Source: Phlebotomus papatasi
Lineage: Eukaryota > Arthropoda > Insecta > Diptera > Psychodidae
Assembly (NCBI RefSeq): GCF_024763615.1
Contig: NC_077224.1
Coordinates: forward strand, 47,874,712-47,938,711
Direction: 5' to 3'
DNA length: 64,000 nucleotides
The notes under the pieces were generated by a model that saw nothing but the letters and a program-made list of their open reading frames with translations, had not been told where the DNA came from and searched no databases. The first letter of the stretch is position 1. The number at the start of each line of letters is the position of its first letter. Shown here in pieces: positions 35,689-46,751 of the stretch. The position numbers and the translations under genes were made by a program.

Positions 35689-36528
35689 GTGAGTATAAAT
35701 AGTCCGTCAATTAATAATCTCATTTCCATTAGCGATTCTCCATTTGATCCACTCCAATGGGAATGGTATATCTTTTAGCCTTTTATCTATTTACATGTCC
35801 GAAGGGTGTGATGTGATGAAAAATGATTAACGACTAACTAATTTGGATATATCCTTCCCAGTATATACATAATATGTCTATCGCCCACACAATGTGTCAT
35901 TTCCAAAGCCCATAATTAATTACTATTCACCTGTTAAACTTCCTGGGCTATATTGCAAAGACAATCTGTACCACAATTAATTGCTACAAATATACTTGTT
36001 TCGGAAGACAAGTGTATAAACTTTTCGATGAGCTGAAAAAGTTAAATGTATTGGGAATATATTGAAATGGAAAGATAATCTCACTGAAAGTAGGATTTTG
36101 GGGAAACTCATTTAAAACAGGATAAAATATACAGTGGGTAACAGAACTGTGACGAGAATTTTTAAGTGAAATTAAGCTAATATATTATTCTTGACACTTC
36201 ATTAAAAGTTTATCTATAATTTTTATTGATCGTACTCAAATCCACTCGAACTGCATGTTTTCTAAATTTCATAAAGACTGCTTTTTCTCTAACTGTTCAA
36301 AACTTCTGTTTTCTATTTCTTCAAATTTATGGTAGAGGAAAATTCTTTCTCTTCTCTTGATAAGAATTTTATTTCACAATTTAGGTATATTATTTAAAGA
36401 AAAACGCATCGACATAAACAAGGGGTGTGGATTTCCATTTAAATTCACATTACACAGAAAATATATTTCATTAAATTATTCGTAAATGTTCGTAAATCGT
36501 AAAACTTACAAACAAGTTCGTAAAATTT

Positions 36529-38574
36529 CATACAGAAAAAGGCAGTTCTAATTTTGTATGGGATTTGCAAAAATACAGCTCTTGTCTGTAAGAATATTTT
36601 AAGAGCCGAATCAACCTAAACATGCCGTGTTTTGAATTAAGAGCTGTGTTCTAAAACAGAACAACTTCTTAGTTGTTCTGTTTTAGAAAACAGCTCTTGC
36701 TGGCGTTACTTGAGCGAAGTATCGTCTCACTAAAAAAAATCCAGTGTGGTTTCCAGTGCTATCAAATGGCAGACAAAATAATTTACAGTGCAATTAATTC
36801 GCAAAGTTGTGATTGTTTTCGCGAGTTTTCTCAATAAAATTATAGTGAAAATTGTAGGGAGAAGCCTTTACAAGTAGTGAAGCGTCTTGTGGTGCAAAAA
36901 AATACAGTGCTGATAAGAATTATGTGGAAATTTGGTGAATGAATGCTCGAAAAATAGGAAAACAATGTTTTCTAAAAAATAAAATATTGTGCCTCATGAG
37001 CTCGCTCGAGTTTCTGAAGTGTTGTGGAACAGTGATTTTTTATTTTGAAAATTTATACAGTGAAAAAATTAAAAGAGATTTTTGCGAGGTGGTTACCGTA
37101 AAAAAAATGAAAACATGTCGGGTATCTTACTCAAAGATTGTCAGACGGACAAAAATCTTCCCAAATGTGAGTCTCAAATTAGATAAAAATTGATGAATTT
37201 CGCTTAGAGATTAGAAAAAAAATAGGAAATGTGAAAAATTTTAGATTAAAAAGTGTATACGGTGGTATTTCAATAAAAAAAAATGAAAAATTCAATTGCT
37301 TTTTCATTATTATCGTACGTCGATTTGATTGCGATACTGCAGAGAAAATTTGATACTAGAATCAAAGCTCGTTATGCTTTGCTTCAAGAAGCGCTCAGTA
37401 GGGGAAAGTGACCATGCTTGATACTGTAAAATGACGTCCAAGGTTTGTAATTTTTTTCTGATTAACACACAAACCGAAGCGATTCTTCCACTATGACAAA
37501 AAAATGTCTCACTTATTAGGTTCATAGTCCTACCCCACATAGTTCCTGGACATCCTTAGATTTTCCTCAAGAAGAAAATGAAAATTCAGTGGCGATTTTT
37601 ATACAAGTCGGGTCCGGGGCCTTCCTGTATATTAATTGATTCGACAATTCGGAGGCCCATTTTGACTATAAAAATTTCACCGGATACAAAAAATTGCACA
37701 TCACTATTTAGACGGAACTCTAACCTATCTGCTTAAATCGTTTGTACGACTGGTTATTAGTTTTAAAATCACTTTTATGTAATTTTTCTAAGCCGTGTTT
37801 TTATGACATTAGGGCACTAGCGAAAACCATTTTTTCACTTTGAGTCCATGAAAATGTCACTCTGCAACCTTAAAATTCAGGCAACACGGTTGAAGGCTAT
37901 GTCAATTGTCGATAAAATTGGAGGTTTACAATAGGCGTAATTATAGAAGAATCACATCTAATGATAGAGTTGCCACAATTAAATTATCATTCATGGACCC
38001 TTCTTAGAATATAGGATGGACACAGGTAGAATTTATGAATTTATCACCACCCTCAAAAACGGTGTCCTCAAGTAAAAATATTTTTACATAAATATTAATA
38101 CTGATGAACCCTCTATGTGCCTATGATAGTAGTTTTCCTGAAAAGTGACATTAATTAAGAAATACTTATGAAATATCATGTATCGAAATTACAGTTTTAG
38201 ACCCATTTTTGATTTTTGCTTCCTGAAACTAGGAAAAAAGAGCTAGGATCCTAATTTTTTCGGAAATGTGAGTCTTAGCACCAGCTATTAAAATATATTG
38301 CTATGAGTCACAATTATTGATTAACGTAGGAAAAAAATAGTTATTATCAAGCTTGGATCGTATCAAGCATGGTCACTTTCCCCTACTTAAAGTTCTCTCA
38401 GAGTTCATTTTTGCCATCTATGTAAATTCAAAGACTGTGCGTCATTGAGCCAAAGCATATTCTAAAATACACGCTTTCCTTCAAGTAAAATTGTCTTTAA
38501 CCCAAGAAATAAATGCCCGTTCTTGTTTCAAGAGCTAAATTAAGAACTGTTTCTACAGAGCTCTTTTCTGAGTG
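36529..38574. mobile_element. DNA element with CACTCAGAAAAG ends, copy 2, with nested element
   Basis: This is the inverse of the copy at 7524, with a left tip mutated to CATACAGAAAAAGGC and an intact right tip CTCTTTTCTGAGTG. It is longer because the TA-flanked element at 37401-38383 is inserted where copy 1 reads CTCGGTGCTTAAA in inverse. The 8 bases outside the ends (TAAAATTT and TACATTTT) are similar but not identical. Confidence 0.8.
37401..38383. mobile_element. TA-flanked GGGGAAAGTGACCATGCTTG element, complete
   Basis: The 983-bp element has the exact inverse CAAGCATGGTCACTTTCCCC at its right end and TA at 37399-37400 and 38384-38385. It is nested in the CACTCAG element. No transposase is recognised. 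Confidence 0.9.
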
Positions 38575-38744
38575 TACATTTTTCCAAACTTTGTTTGTAA
38601 CATTATCACTTGACGACGATGATTTTAAGTTATTTTACAAACATTTTGTTCGTAGTTTTTTGTGTGTCTGGAAAAAAAATTACGAATTAATGATAAAGTT
38701 TTACAAACTTTTTTTTTTAGTGTTTACGAACATTCAGGAACAAA

Positions 38745-39260
38745 TGTTTGTTACCCCCCTGTGTAAATTTCAATCTGGTTTTCGAAATAATGACAGTATC
38801 GTTTCGGATCTCCTTAGGATCAATCATGATATTGCTTGGGCTTTGGATAGAGACATGTCTAGCGGTCTGCTCCTTTTGGCCTTTTCTAAGACTTTTGACA
38901 GCATTTCACAGTCACTGCTCTGTAATAAACTTCAGGGACTCTTCGGTTTCTTCTTGCGTCTCGATCTCAGATTCTAAGGTCTGGTCAATCAATCTAGTCT
39001 GCTCTTGATCTTACTCACAGAGTCCCCCAAGACCCAAGTTTCTCAGATATTATAGATACCATTTGTATGCAGACCAGACGATCTTCAGATTTATTGCTCT
39101 GGAGATCCGTTAAATTCATCTCGACGCGTTTGATGCGGTGAATGATGATTTGGAAAGGATCTCACACTGGGCCGACAATAATGGCCTAGTTCTCAATGCC
39201 AGAAAGTCGCAGGAACTGCTGCAGATTTCTTGTCTTTTCACTTTTCCTTTCGACTTTTAT
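38745..39260 (+). mobile_element. LINE fragment, CR1/Jockey-like reverse transcriptase
   Basis: The peptide CKFQSGFRNNDSIVSDLLRI, then LLLLAFSKTFDSISQSLLCN, matches the QSGFRKGHST and DFSKAFDTVNHxLLxxKL blocks of reverse transcriptases. After a frameshift MYADQTI and ERISHWADNNGLVLNARKSQ follow, the YADD region and the W-A-x-x-N-G-L-x-L-N-x-x-K-S motif. The aspartates of YADD are changed to ADQ, so it is dead. It ends at the TA-flanked element at 39269. Confidence 0.85.
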
Positions 39261-39268
39261 GGTCTCTA

Positions 39269-40336
39269 GGGGAAGTGCTCATAATTTTGGACAGTCTGCA
39301 TATAAGCATCGATATCCTAAGTTTGAAGTGCGATATTTTCAATACTAATTGACTTTTTTTGTTACTCTCTTTTCAGAAGGATTGTTTAGAAACTTGGCAA
39401 GCTATTTATCATCTCATTTTTACTAAAATTAGTTTTAATACGTTTAAAAATGAATTGATATGTAGAGGTGAATTTGACTTTTATTTTGGACAACTTGGTT
39501 ATTAATTTGGATAACTTGGCTGTAAATTTGGACAGCTAATCCGCCTCAACAGGATGCCCATTGTTCTTCATTTTATGAACCAATCTTACCAAGTCCTCTT
39601 CCTGGTCATGTAAGGGAAACGTGGAATGTCACAAGAAGCCCAGAAACTTTCCATATCATTCATTAAAGTGAGTTGACTTCGGTACTCCAAGTACGTGCGG
39701 ATTCGCTCATTCCCTGCCCTTTCCGGGAGCCTTTCAAGGCATTTCTCACTGCATCTCTTTCGTAGAGATGATGCTCCTTTGTTTCTCCAGGCATTTGTCC
39801 AACCTAGTCATCACAAAAGCTAAAACTTCACGAAATTTCGTGAGAGAAACACCTGTCCAAAATAAGAATCATCACCTCACTGGTGAATGTCTTAAAAAAT
39901 TTCCCATTTTTCACACGAAAAATATAATTCACAAGGCAAATCTCACTTCAGGTCAAATGTACAAATCATCAGTAACGTGAATCAACACAATATGCAATGA
40001 ATATTCAATAATATCACTCAAAAACAGCGAACAAACTTTGTTAGTACTTCACCAAAACTAAATAAGACTGAAGTAAGCCACGAAGTTCTGTCATATTTCT
40101 CGTAAGCAATTGCTCACATTGAATTTTCAACAAAGCAATTTCAACTCAAATCATATTCAAATTTTAACGTATTTAGTGTTAAAATCTTCCAAAAAGAACA
40201 AATATTTAGATAGAATTCATTATTCATCAAATATTGGAATAAAAATCCATCATTTTAATCAATTTATTTTTAGTGTCCAATGTTATCCTCAAAGTGTCCA
40301 AAATAAGAAACTGGACAAAATTATGAGCATTTCCCC
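39269..40336 (+). mobile_element. TA-flanked GGGGAAGTGCTCATAATTTT element, copy 1
   Basis: The 1,068-bp element lies between TA pairs (39267-39268, 40337-40338) with the inverse AAAATTATGAGCATTTCCCC at the right. TTTGGACA-type words recur about five times inside (39480-39540, 40275-40315). A second copy in the same orientation is at 62437-63501. Confidence 0.88.
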
Positions 40337-40338
40337 TA

Positions 40339-41586
40339 TAGCCTTTACATTTTGTGAGAGACTTTTCATAAAAATTGTCTCTTTTTAAGTAACATCGGAA
40401 TGGCAATAATTCCATTATGTTTCTTTTGGAAAATTATAATTTTCTAACGGTGGCAGTTTAGATATAGACAATACAAAACTTCGCTTTGAATATTTCTGAT
40501 AGTGACTCTTTTATTGTAAATTTTAAAACTCAGATACAATTGCCTTACTTGGACGTTTCAATACTTCTCAGTGCCCACTGTACACATTTTCTTTTCAAAG
40601 ATATACAGTATTCTATAGTCCAACGTTGAGGACAAAAAAGGGGTCGATAAATTTTACCCCTTTTCCCAAGTAGTGATCCCATTTCCAATTCAGAGTTACT
40701 ACTTGGAGTCAGGTGGTACAAATTTTATTACACAGTAACCTCAAATTTATAAATCCTAACCCGAAAAGCTCCATTTCCCACGGTCACCTCATTCGGCATT
40801 GAGAAAGCGAACCAGCAGGATAAAATCTTGTTATTCATTTAATATTGAGATTCGCTGAAGAAGTTTTTCACAAAATAGTTTTGAAAGTTTATTCTTGTCC
40901 TCCGTATTCTCTCTTCAAATGAAATTTCTCATACTTGATACTTCCTTTTGCGCCATCCCCTTTCATCATTACCCTCTTCCCAATTGCCGGTCTTCACCAG
41001 GAAAGAGTTCATGAACAGCGACAGGGGTAACAGGGGCGACAGGGGTGATGTTGGGTGCACTGGAATGAGAATGGTAAACTTGATAGATTACATTCATCTT
41101 TCTATTGTTTGCTCAAGTCTGAGCGATTCAACTTTTTCTCATGAGGATACAAGGAGCTTTTCCATCGAGATGAACCTCGTCATTCATGCACCCACACAAA
41201 CTCTTGAGCTTTTTAATAGTTACACCGTATTATAAAGTGTGTGCTCAACTAAGCACTCAATTCCGCCAAGCTTATAAAACGATCAAAGCGTATGTGGGGT
41301 CACTTGGAAGTTTTAAACTCCCTTTTTTCCTTCCCACTTCAAATTAATTTATGCTTAGGGATTTTCCTTGAGCAATTTTTGCCATTTCTTCATGTACTTC
41401 ATTATTTTAAAGTTGATGCTACTGTAAAGAGTTTTCTTTTATAAAAATTTCAAAGAGGCTTATCAATTAGCTCTGTAAAAGCGGAGTCATTTAACTATTT
41501 CAAATGAATTGCGATTTAAAAATTTAACCCTTCAATTGACAGGCATCAAGCGGACAATTGGATCAGCGCTAGGCTCATAAAAAAGT
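40339..41586. other. Intron 4 DNA, nothing recognised
   Basis: Unique-looking sequence. The frame at 40948 has GDRGNRGDRGD-like residues from a short GACAGGGG repeat and is not a gene. Confidence 0.45.
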
Positions 41587-41588
41587 TA

Positions 41589-41748
41589 GGGGAAACTGAG
41601 GCCTCACCGGACACTGTGATTTTTTAATTAGATATTAGACTTCAGAGAACTAGAACTGTAAGAAATGGTCGTCATAGTCTAAAAGTAGTTTAGAAATAAA
41701 AAGCATTGTTCGGTGCTACCCTATGTTCAGTGGTACCCCAGTTTCCTC
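41589..41748. mobile_element. TA-flanked GGGGAAACTGAGGC element, relative of 11215
   Basis: The 160-bp element has GGGGAAACTGAGGC and the inverse CCCCAGTTTCCTC between TA pairs (41587-41588 and 41749-41750). The internal words ACACTGTGATTTTTTA, AGATATT and TTTAGAAATAAAAA match the element at 11215. Confidence 0.82.
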
Positions 41749-42055
41749 TAATTAGTTTTCGTGTTACAAATATATTTGTCTGTAAATTAGTCAATAAAAA
41801 GATTGGTCTGCAAAAAATCAAAAAGTAAGTCTAAATTATTAACTTAGTCATATCTAAATGACTAAGTTAATAATTTAAAGTTAAATTTAAATCACCTCGA
41901 AAGTCATTTGACTGAAAATGGAAAATAACCAAAGAAAAATACAGCGTCAGACCACGTCAGACTTTTTAACCGGAAACTTATCGATAACTACCGATTTTAA
42001 GCGGTATTATTGGTATCATTAACGATAATGGAGATTTAGTCTTTATAGTACTTAC

Positions 42056-42690
42056 TTACTTAACCGGCGTTACAATCAATTGCTGGCCTTGGCCTGATTC
42101 AGTACCAGTCGCCAGCCACTCGAGCCTGTTACGCGCCACGGTTCTCCAATTCCACACCCTTAATGAGCTAGCGTCCTGGTCCTCGCCGTCGGTGCATCTG
42201 AGGGTGGGTCGGCCTCATGCTTGCGAACCAGGTGACTATAGCCCACCAGAACTTAATGAGTCGTATTTGCTTGACGACAGTAGTTACCTCTCAATAGTAC
42301 TCATACACCTTATGGTTGCATAGGCTCCGCAATAGTCCCTCCTCACATACGAGGTCAAAAATTCATCGTGGAATCCTCTTCTCAAACGCGGCTAAGAGTT
42401 TGCAATTCTGTTTGCTGAGGATCCACGTCTCAGACGAATAAGTGAAGACTAGCAGGATCATAGTCCTATACAGTAGTAGCTTGGTTATTATGCCTAAGGT
42501 TCTGAATCGAAAAACTCTTGATAGACCGAAATAGACCCTATTGGATTTCAGCAGCCGTGTGCGAACTTCAGACAGACGAAGGTAGACAAAAGAGTTAACA
42601 ACTTCAAAGTTGTAGTCCTTCATCGGGAACCTTGTTTGACCGATGTTTCCCGTAGATGTTGCCGGAGTTGCTGCTGACGAAGCCACCATT
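42056..42690 (-). mobile_element. LINE fragment, C-terminal reverse-transcriptase region
   Basis: The minus strand encodes FEVVNSFVYLRLSEVRTRLL, then YFGLSRVFRF, LLLYRTMILLVFTYSSETWI and FEKR. This matches the tail of LINE reverse transcriptases (NRAYFGL, LYKTLIRPVLTYGSETW, FERKVLR). The part at 42056-42360 would be the 3' end. It is truncated and lies next to hairpin motif 4. Confidence 0.75.
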
Positions 42691-42785
42691 TACTTTGTTT
42701 TGCCTTCGTTTATCTGTAGCTTCAGACTTCGTACTGCATGCTCAATCTGGATAAAGGCCTTTTGTACAGCTCTGGAATTGCGTCC

Positions 42786-42835
42786 ACTTTTTCCAGAGCT
42801 TTCGGCTCAGTCTCCAAGCCTTCATCAGTGCTAAC
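42786..42835 (-). repeat. Hairpin motif 4
   Basis: On the minus strand: CACTGATGAAGGCTTGGAGA, CTGAGCC, GAAAGCTCTGGAAAA. Stem GGCTT/GAGCC. It faces motif 5 head to head. Confidence 0.55.
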
Positions 42836-43014
42836 AAAGACTGGCTCGCTGACACTACAAAAATCATGAAGAAAAGGAAAATATAAAATTGTTATTGCCT
42901 AGGGTACTGAAAAATTGTAAAATTAATAAGTGTCACCATTCTCTAAATATGCCTGGTACAAATAAGTCTGACCAATTTGAACGAGATTTAAAGAAGAACC
43001 TAAAGACTTGACCA

Positions 43015-43150
43015 CTGATGAAGGCTTGGAGATTGAGCCGAAAACTCTGGAAAAAGTTGACGAATTTTCCCTGAGTGATTTTCCACTTCCCACGATTTCC
43101 GGACCCCATTGATAATACTAGTTTTCACGTCGGTTTTTTATTTACAATTT
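43015..43150 (+). repeat. Repeat with hairpin motif 5
   Basis: CTGATGAAGGCTTGGAGATT, GAGCC, GAAAACTCTGG, then TTTTCCCTGAGTGATTTT and ACTAGTTTTCACGTCGG. It is the inverse of 33685-33815. Confidence 0.6.
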
Positions 43151-45415
43151 GATTGTAATGTAGTGCAGTGGTGGGTTGTGGAGAATACTCAAGACACTGT
43201 CACAGCATAATAAAACCCTCAGTGAGAGTGTGTAAGGATTTATTTCTCGACTTAAATTCCGTACAGGGATGGTAACAGTACTCACTGAGTGGACTGAGTC
43301 GATTGAGTAAACGGAGTAGACTGAGTGAGTGGACTCAGTGAATTGAGTAGACTAATTATTCATTCCAGCTCACTTTTTTTTATAATTTTTCCAATAACTA
43401 ATAATTTCGGCAATGTTGTGACTATTTTTCGGAGGCTCCACTCTTATCATTTTATTTTATTCCGGGTGCTCAATCTGCACCACGATTTGCTTTCATCTTT
43501 GGCGGTGTTCAGACTCCGCACCATCATCTTGAGATAAGAGTGTCGCCTCTATTTAATTACTTCACACTTATGGTGTGACAAACACTTTTTAATCATATAT
43601 TTTTTGTCAATTATTTCCTGTTTAAACTGAATTATTTCTGGAACTTATATTTCTAGAAAAATCTAAGATGATGAAATTGTCATTGAAAGTAACCTTCAAA
43701 GTCGGGTTACTACAGTAAGTCCTGATGGGGCTCACCTAAATAAAAGTACAAACTTATAAAGGGAAATTGGAGAACTGTAGGTGCCACCCATTATTCACTT
43801 TATGAAAGTGAAAGTGAAGTTACAGCGTCGACTTGGGTTGACATGTGTCGAATAGGCCGTACGCTCTATATGTGCATTTTATTTCTGTAATATTCGTTAA
43901 CACATTCGTTAAATGAACACATTGGAACAAGAAATATTACTGTATGCTCAGTAATCAATGACCTTTTTTTTATTTTGCGTTTTGATAGTTGCAAGTCATT
44001 TCATGGTCACAGTGGTGTCAGCATTTCGACACTAAACCTACATCCATTTTGATAACTGTAAAATTAGTAAAAATTTTCAAATTACGTCTTTATGACCAAA
44101 TATTGTGCTAAGTCATGTGATACCCCATGGGATAAGGAGAATAGCTCCTGCTTTAAGAACAGAGGAAAAAGCTTTTGCAAAGAGATTTCGTAAAAACAAC
44201 GTCAGTGGAGCTATGCTTTGTCATATACACAAAAAAGACATAAAAATTTGTGATTTATTAAATTTTATCTAAAAGTCGTTAAATAAAATCACAAACGGTA
44301 AAAGTCGTTGAAGTTGCGTGTAAGATCAAGAAGAATATTTTTAGAAAAGTCTTGGCAAAAGCAACCACAAATTGAGCATAATATTCTGTGGGAAAAAAAG
44401 CTCATGCAAGTGGAAACTTTTCAAATAACTCCTTTGAGATATATAGAATTTCGCATAAACTCCCATAGCCCCTATTCAATTTCTCGTGGCAAACCACAAA
44501 ATGTAAAAATATATCTCATAGGAATAATTTGGAGTTTCGGATTTCGTGTGGTACCTATCGTGATCTTCCTTTTAGAATACATTTCTCATGAGTGATGACG
44601 GTATTTCAAAAATTGCAATTTGGCTGTACATTTCCTGATAACACTATAATAATGTAGTAGGAGTGCATTTTTAGTGAATCATATTGAAATTAGTGGTAAA
44701 AGTTCTAGTACAAAATCTCTCTCATGTTATTCCATTCATTCCTCAATGTTTTTCACTTTTCTTCCTCATCAAATTCTTAATGTACACATATGGAACTCTT
44801 CCTGTATTTTACGTTTTCATGTGCCTCATGGTCTATATTCGAGGAAAGAAAAACGTCCACGAATGACTAAGGGAAAAAAATTGAGTCAAAAGGATGTAGG
44901 TGAAATGGAAAAATGACTGAGGAAAGCACAAAAATGCGTCCCCGGATGTAAGAATGAGAATTTAAACTTTTTATTCATTCCGCACTTTTTCAACCAAATG
45001 TTTCATTTCTTGTCATTATGCTTATTTTCTTGGTACCTCCTCAAACTTCTCTGTGCAATTTCAAAAAAATTCCCTTCCTTTTCGTATTTTCTCACTCAAA
45101 CCACATTTCCTTTCCTTGCCATAATCGTGAGTTCTTCTCTTTTTGTCGCACTTTTCATCCCACTACGTTCTCCTCATCTTACATAGAGTTCTTGACGGAG
45201 AAAGTATGCTGTGTTAAATATATAAAACCACCAGGCACTTCCATCTTACGTCTTTGATAAAGTTGAGACAAAAATTCTTGCCAGAAATTGTATTACCAAT
45301 TAATTTCTTACAATAAATTATTTTATAGGTAATTTATTTTTTACACAATTGATATCTGAATTGCAACCAGGAAAGAATTTTTAAATGCATTTTCTCGTGC
45401 GTTTCTTGCCCAGCT
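43151..45415. other. Intron 4 DNA; short GACTGAGT-rich tract at 43280-43355
   Basis: The tract has about seven imperfect copies of a GAGT-containing unit (GTGGACTGAGTCGATTGAGT). No gene is recognised in the rest. Confidence 0.5.
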
Positions 45416-45660
45416 GCAAGATATAGGATAATTTTGTAGATAAAGTCATTCAAGCAAAGTTTGATACCGTGTCATTTTTGATAATATTTTCCTTGATACT
45501 CTTTTTTTATTTGAATTCTGGGTGACAAATTCTTTTCTTTGTTAGTTACACTACCCATCTGACTAGTGAAGCGTCAATTAAAATGTGAATTTAGCCCTGT
45601 CTTTCATACTTTACTTTTAAAAAGCTCCCTCAGAAAATATACGTGAATATACGTGTCATT
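45416..45660 (+). repeat. Dispersed repeat, partner of 48945-49190
   Basis: The order TCATTCAAGC, TTTTGATAATATTTT, GACAAATTCTTTT, ACTACCCATCTGACTAGT, GCGTCAATTAAA and TTTAGCCCTGT is found inverted at 48945-49190. Confidence 0.8.
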
Positions 45661-46370
45661 TGATCATACAATTTGCTATAACATTAATTTTAACTATACT
45701 ACACATTTTTTTTAATTTTGATAAAAAAAAGCCCAAATAACAATTATAGTGTTGTATGATATATCGTTGTAATTACGAAACAAGAATCAATAGAGGACAA
45801 ACAATAACAAAACAGACCAAGCTCCCCGGCTTTTCGAAGTGCTGGAACTTGTGACCTCAATGCTATACCCTAAACATAGTTCTGCATTATTTGTCTAGAT
45901 TGATAAAGTTGTTGAGCTTCATCCGCTGGGAAGAGCATCGTGCTCACGAGTTCGAAAAGTTCGCAGTTTGTCCCCTGGGTATTTCTTTTGACAAAATCAT
46001 TTATGGTCTGTAACATATTCCATTTTGGTCAGTAAAATATTCTCTTTTGTTCTGCAAAGAACGTGTAGTTGATCAGATTCGTGTTATTTCTTAATTTTAA
46101 ATTTGAAGTGTCAAATTTAAAATAAAAAAAATATAATAAATTTTACAATAATGAAATTTAAATAACAAACTCTATTAAGATTTCTTTAATTTTAAATCTA
46201 ATCAGGATACGCTTTTTGAACCTTTAATTGCAGATAATTTCGAGGCGAGGTTAAAGTAGATTTAGATTCAATACGTTTTAATTAAAATCGTATATCTTTA
46301 ATTTCTTCACAAAATATTTTCAATCTTTAATCGCGCTTTTCTCAGACTTGAGGGAGAAATTGGTGGTATA

Positions 46371-46570
46371 CAAGGTGTGTTCAAAAAGTAAGGTGAATTT
46401 TTATTTTTCTCGAAAAATATTTATTATTCATTAAAATCTATTTTGTTTCCTTCAAAGTAATCCTACTCAGATATAATACACATGTATTTGAGCTTTTAGA
46501 TATCTTCGAAGTCCTCCTTATATGTGCTTTTTGATATGGCTTTGAGCTCTTCTGGCGATGGAGTCTTTCT
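46371..46570 (-). mobile_element. Mariner-like transposon fragment
   Basis: CAAGGTGTGTTCAAAAAGTA after TA (46369-46370) is a mariner-type terminal repeat. Reading inward on the minus strand, DYFEGNKIDFNE resembles the C-terminus of mariner transposases. The other end is absent. Confidence 0.65.
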
Positions 46571-46751
46571 CTTTTAAATCATATCAAAACCCGAACTTTT
46601 TTAATATAATTCTTTTCAAATATAGTGATATGTTTTATAACCAGTATGAACGATTTAACACCTTAGAAAAGCAAAAACCTTTATGAAAAAAATGTCTCCT
46701 AAAACATACCCACAAAAGGAAAGGGACAGATAATCCTAACCGGCTTATGTA

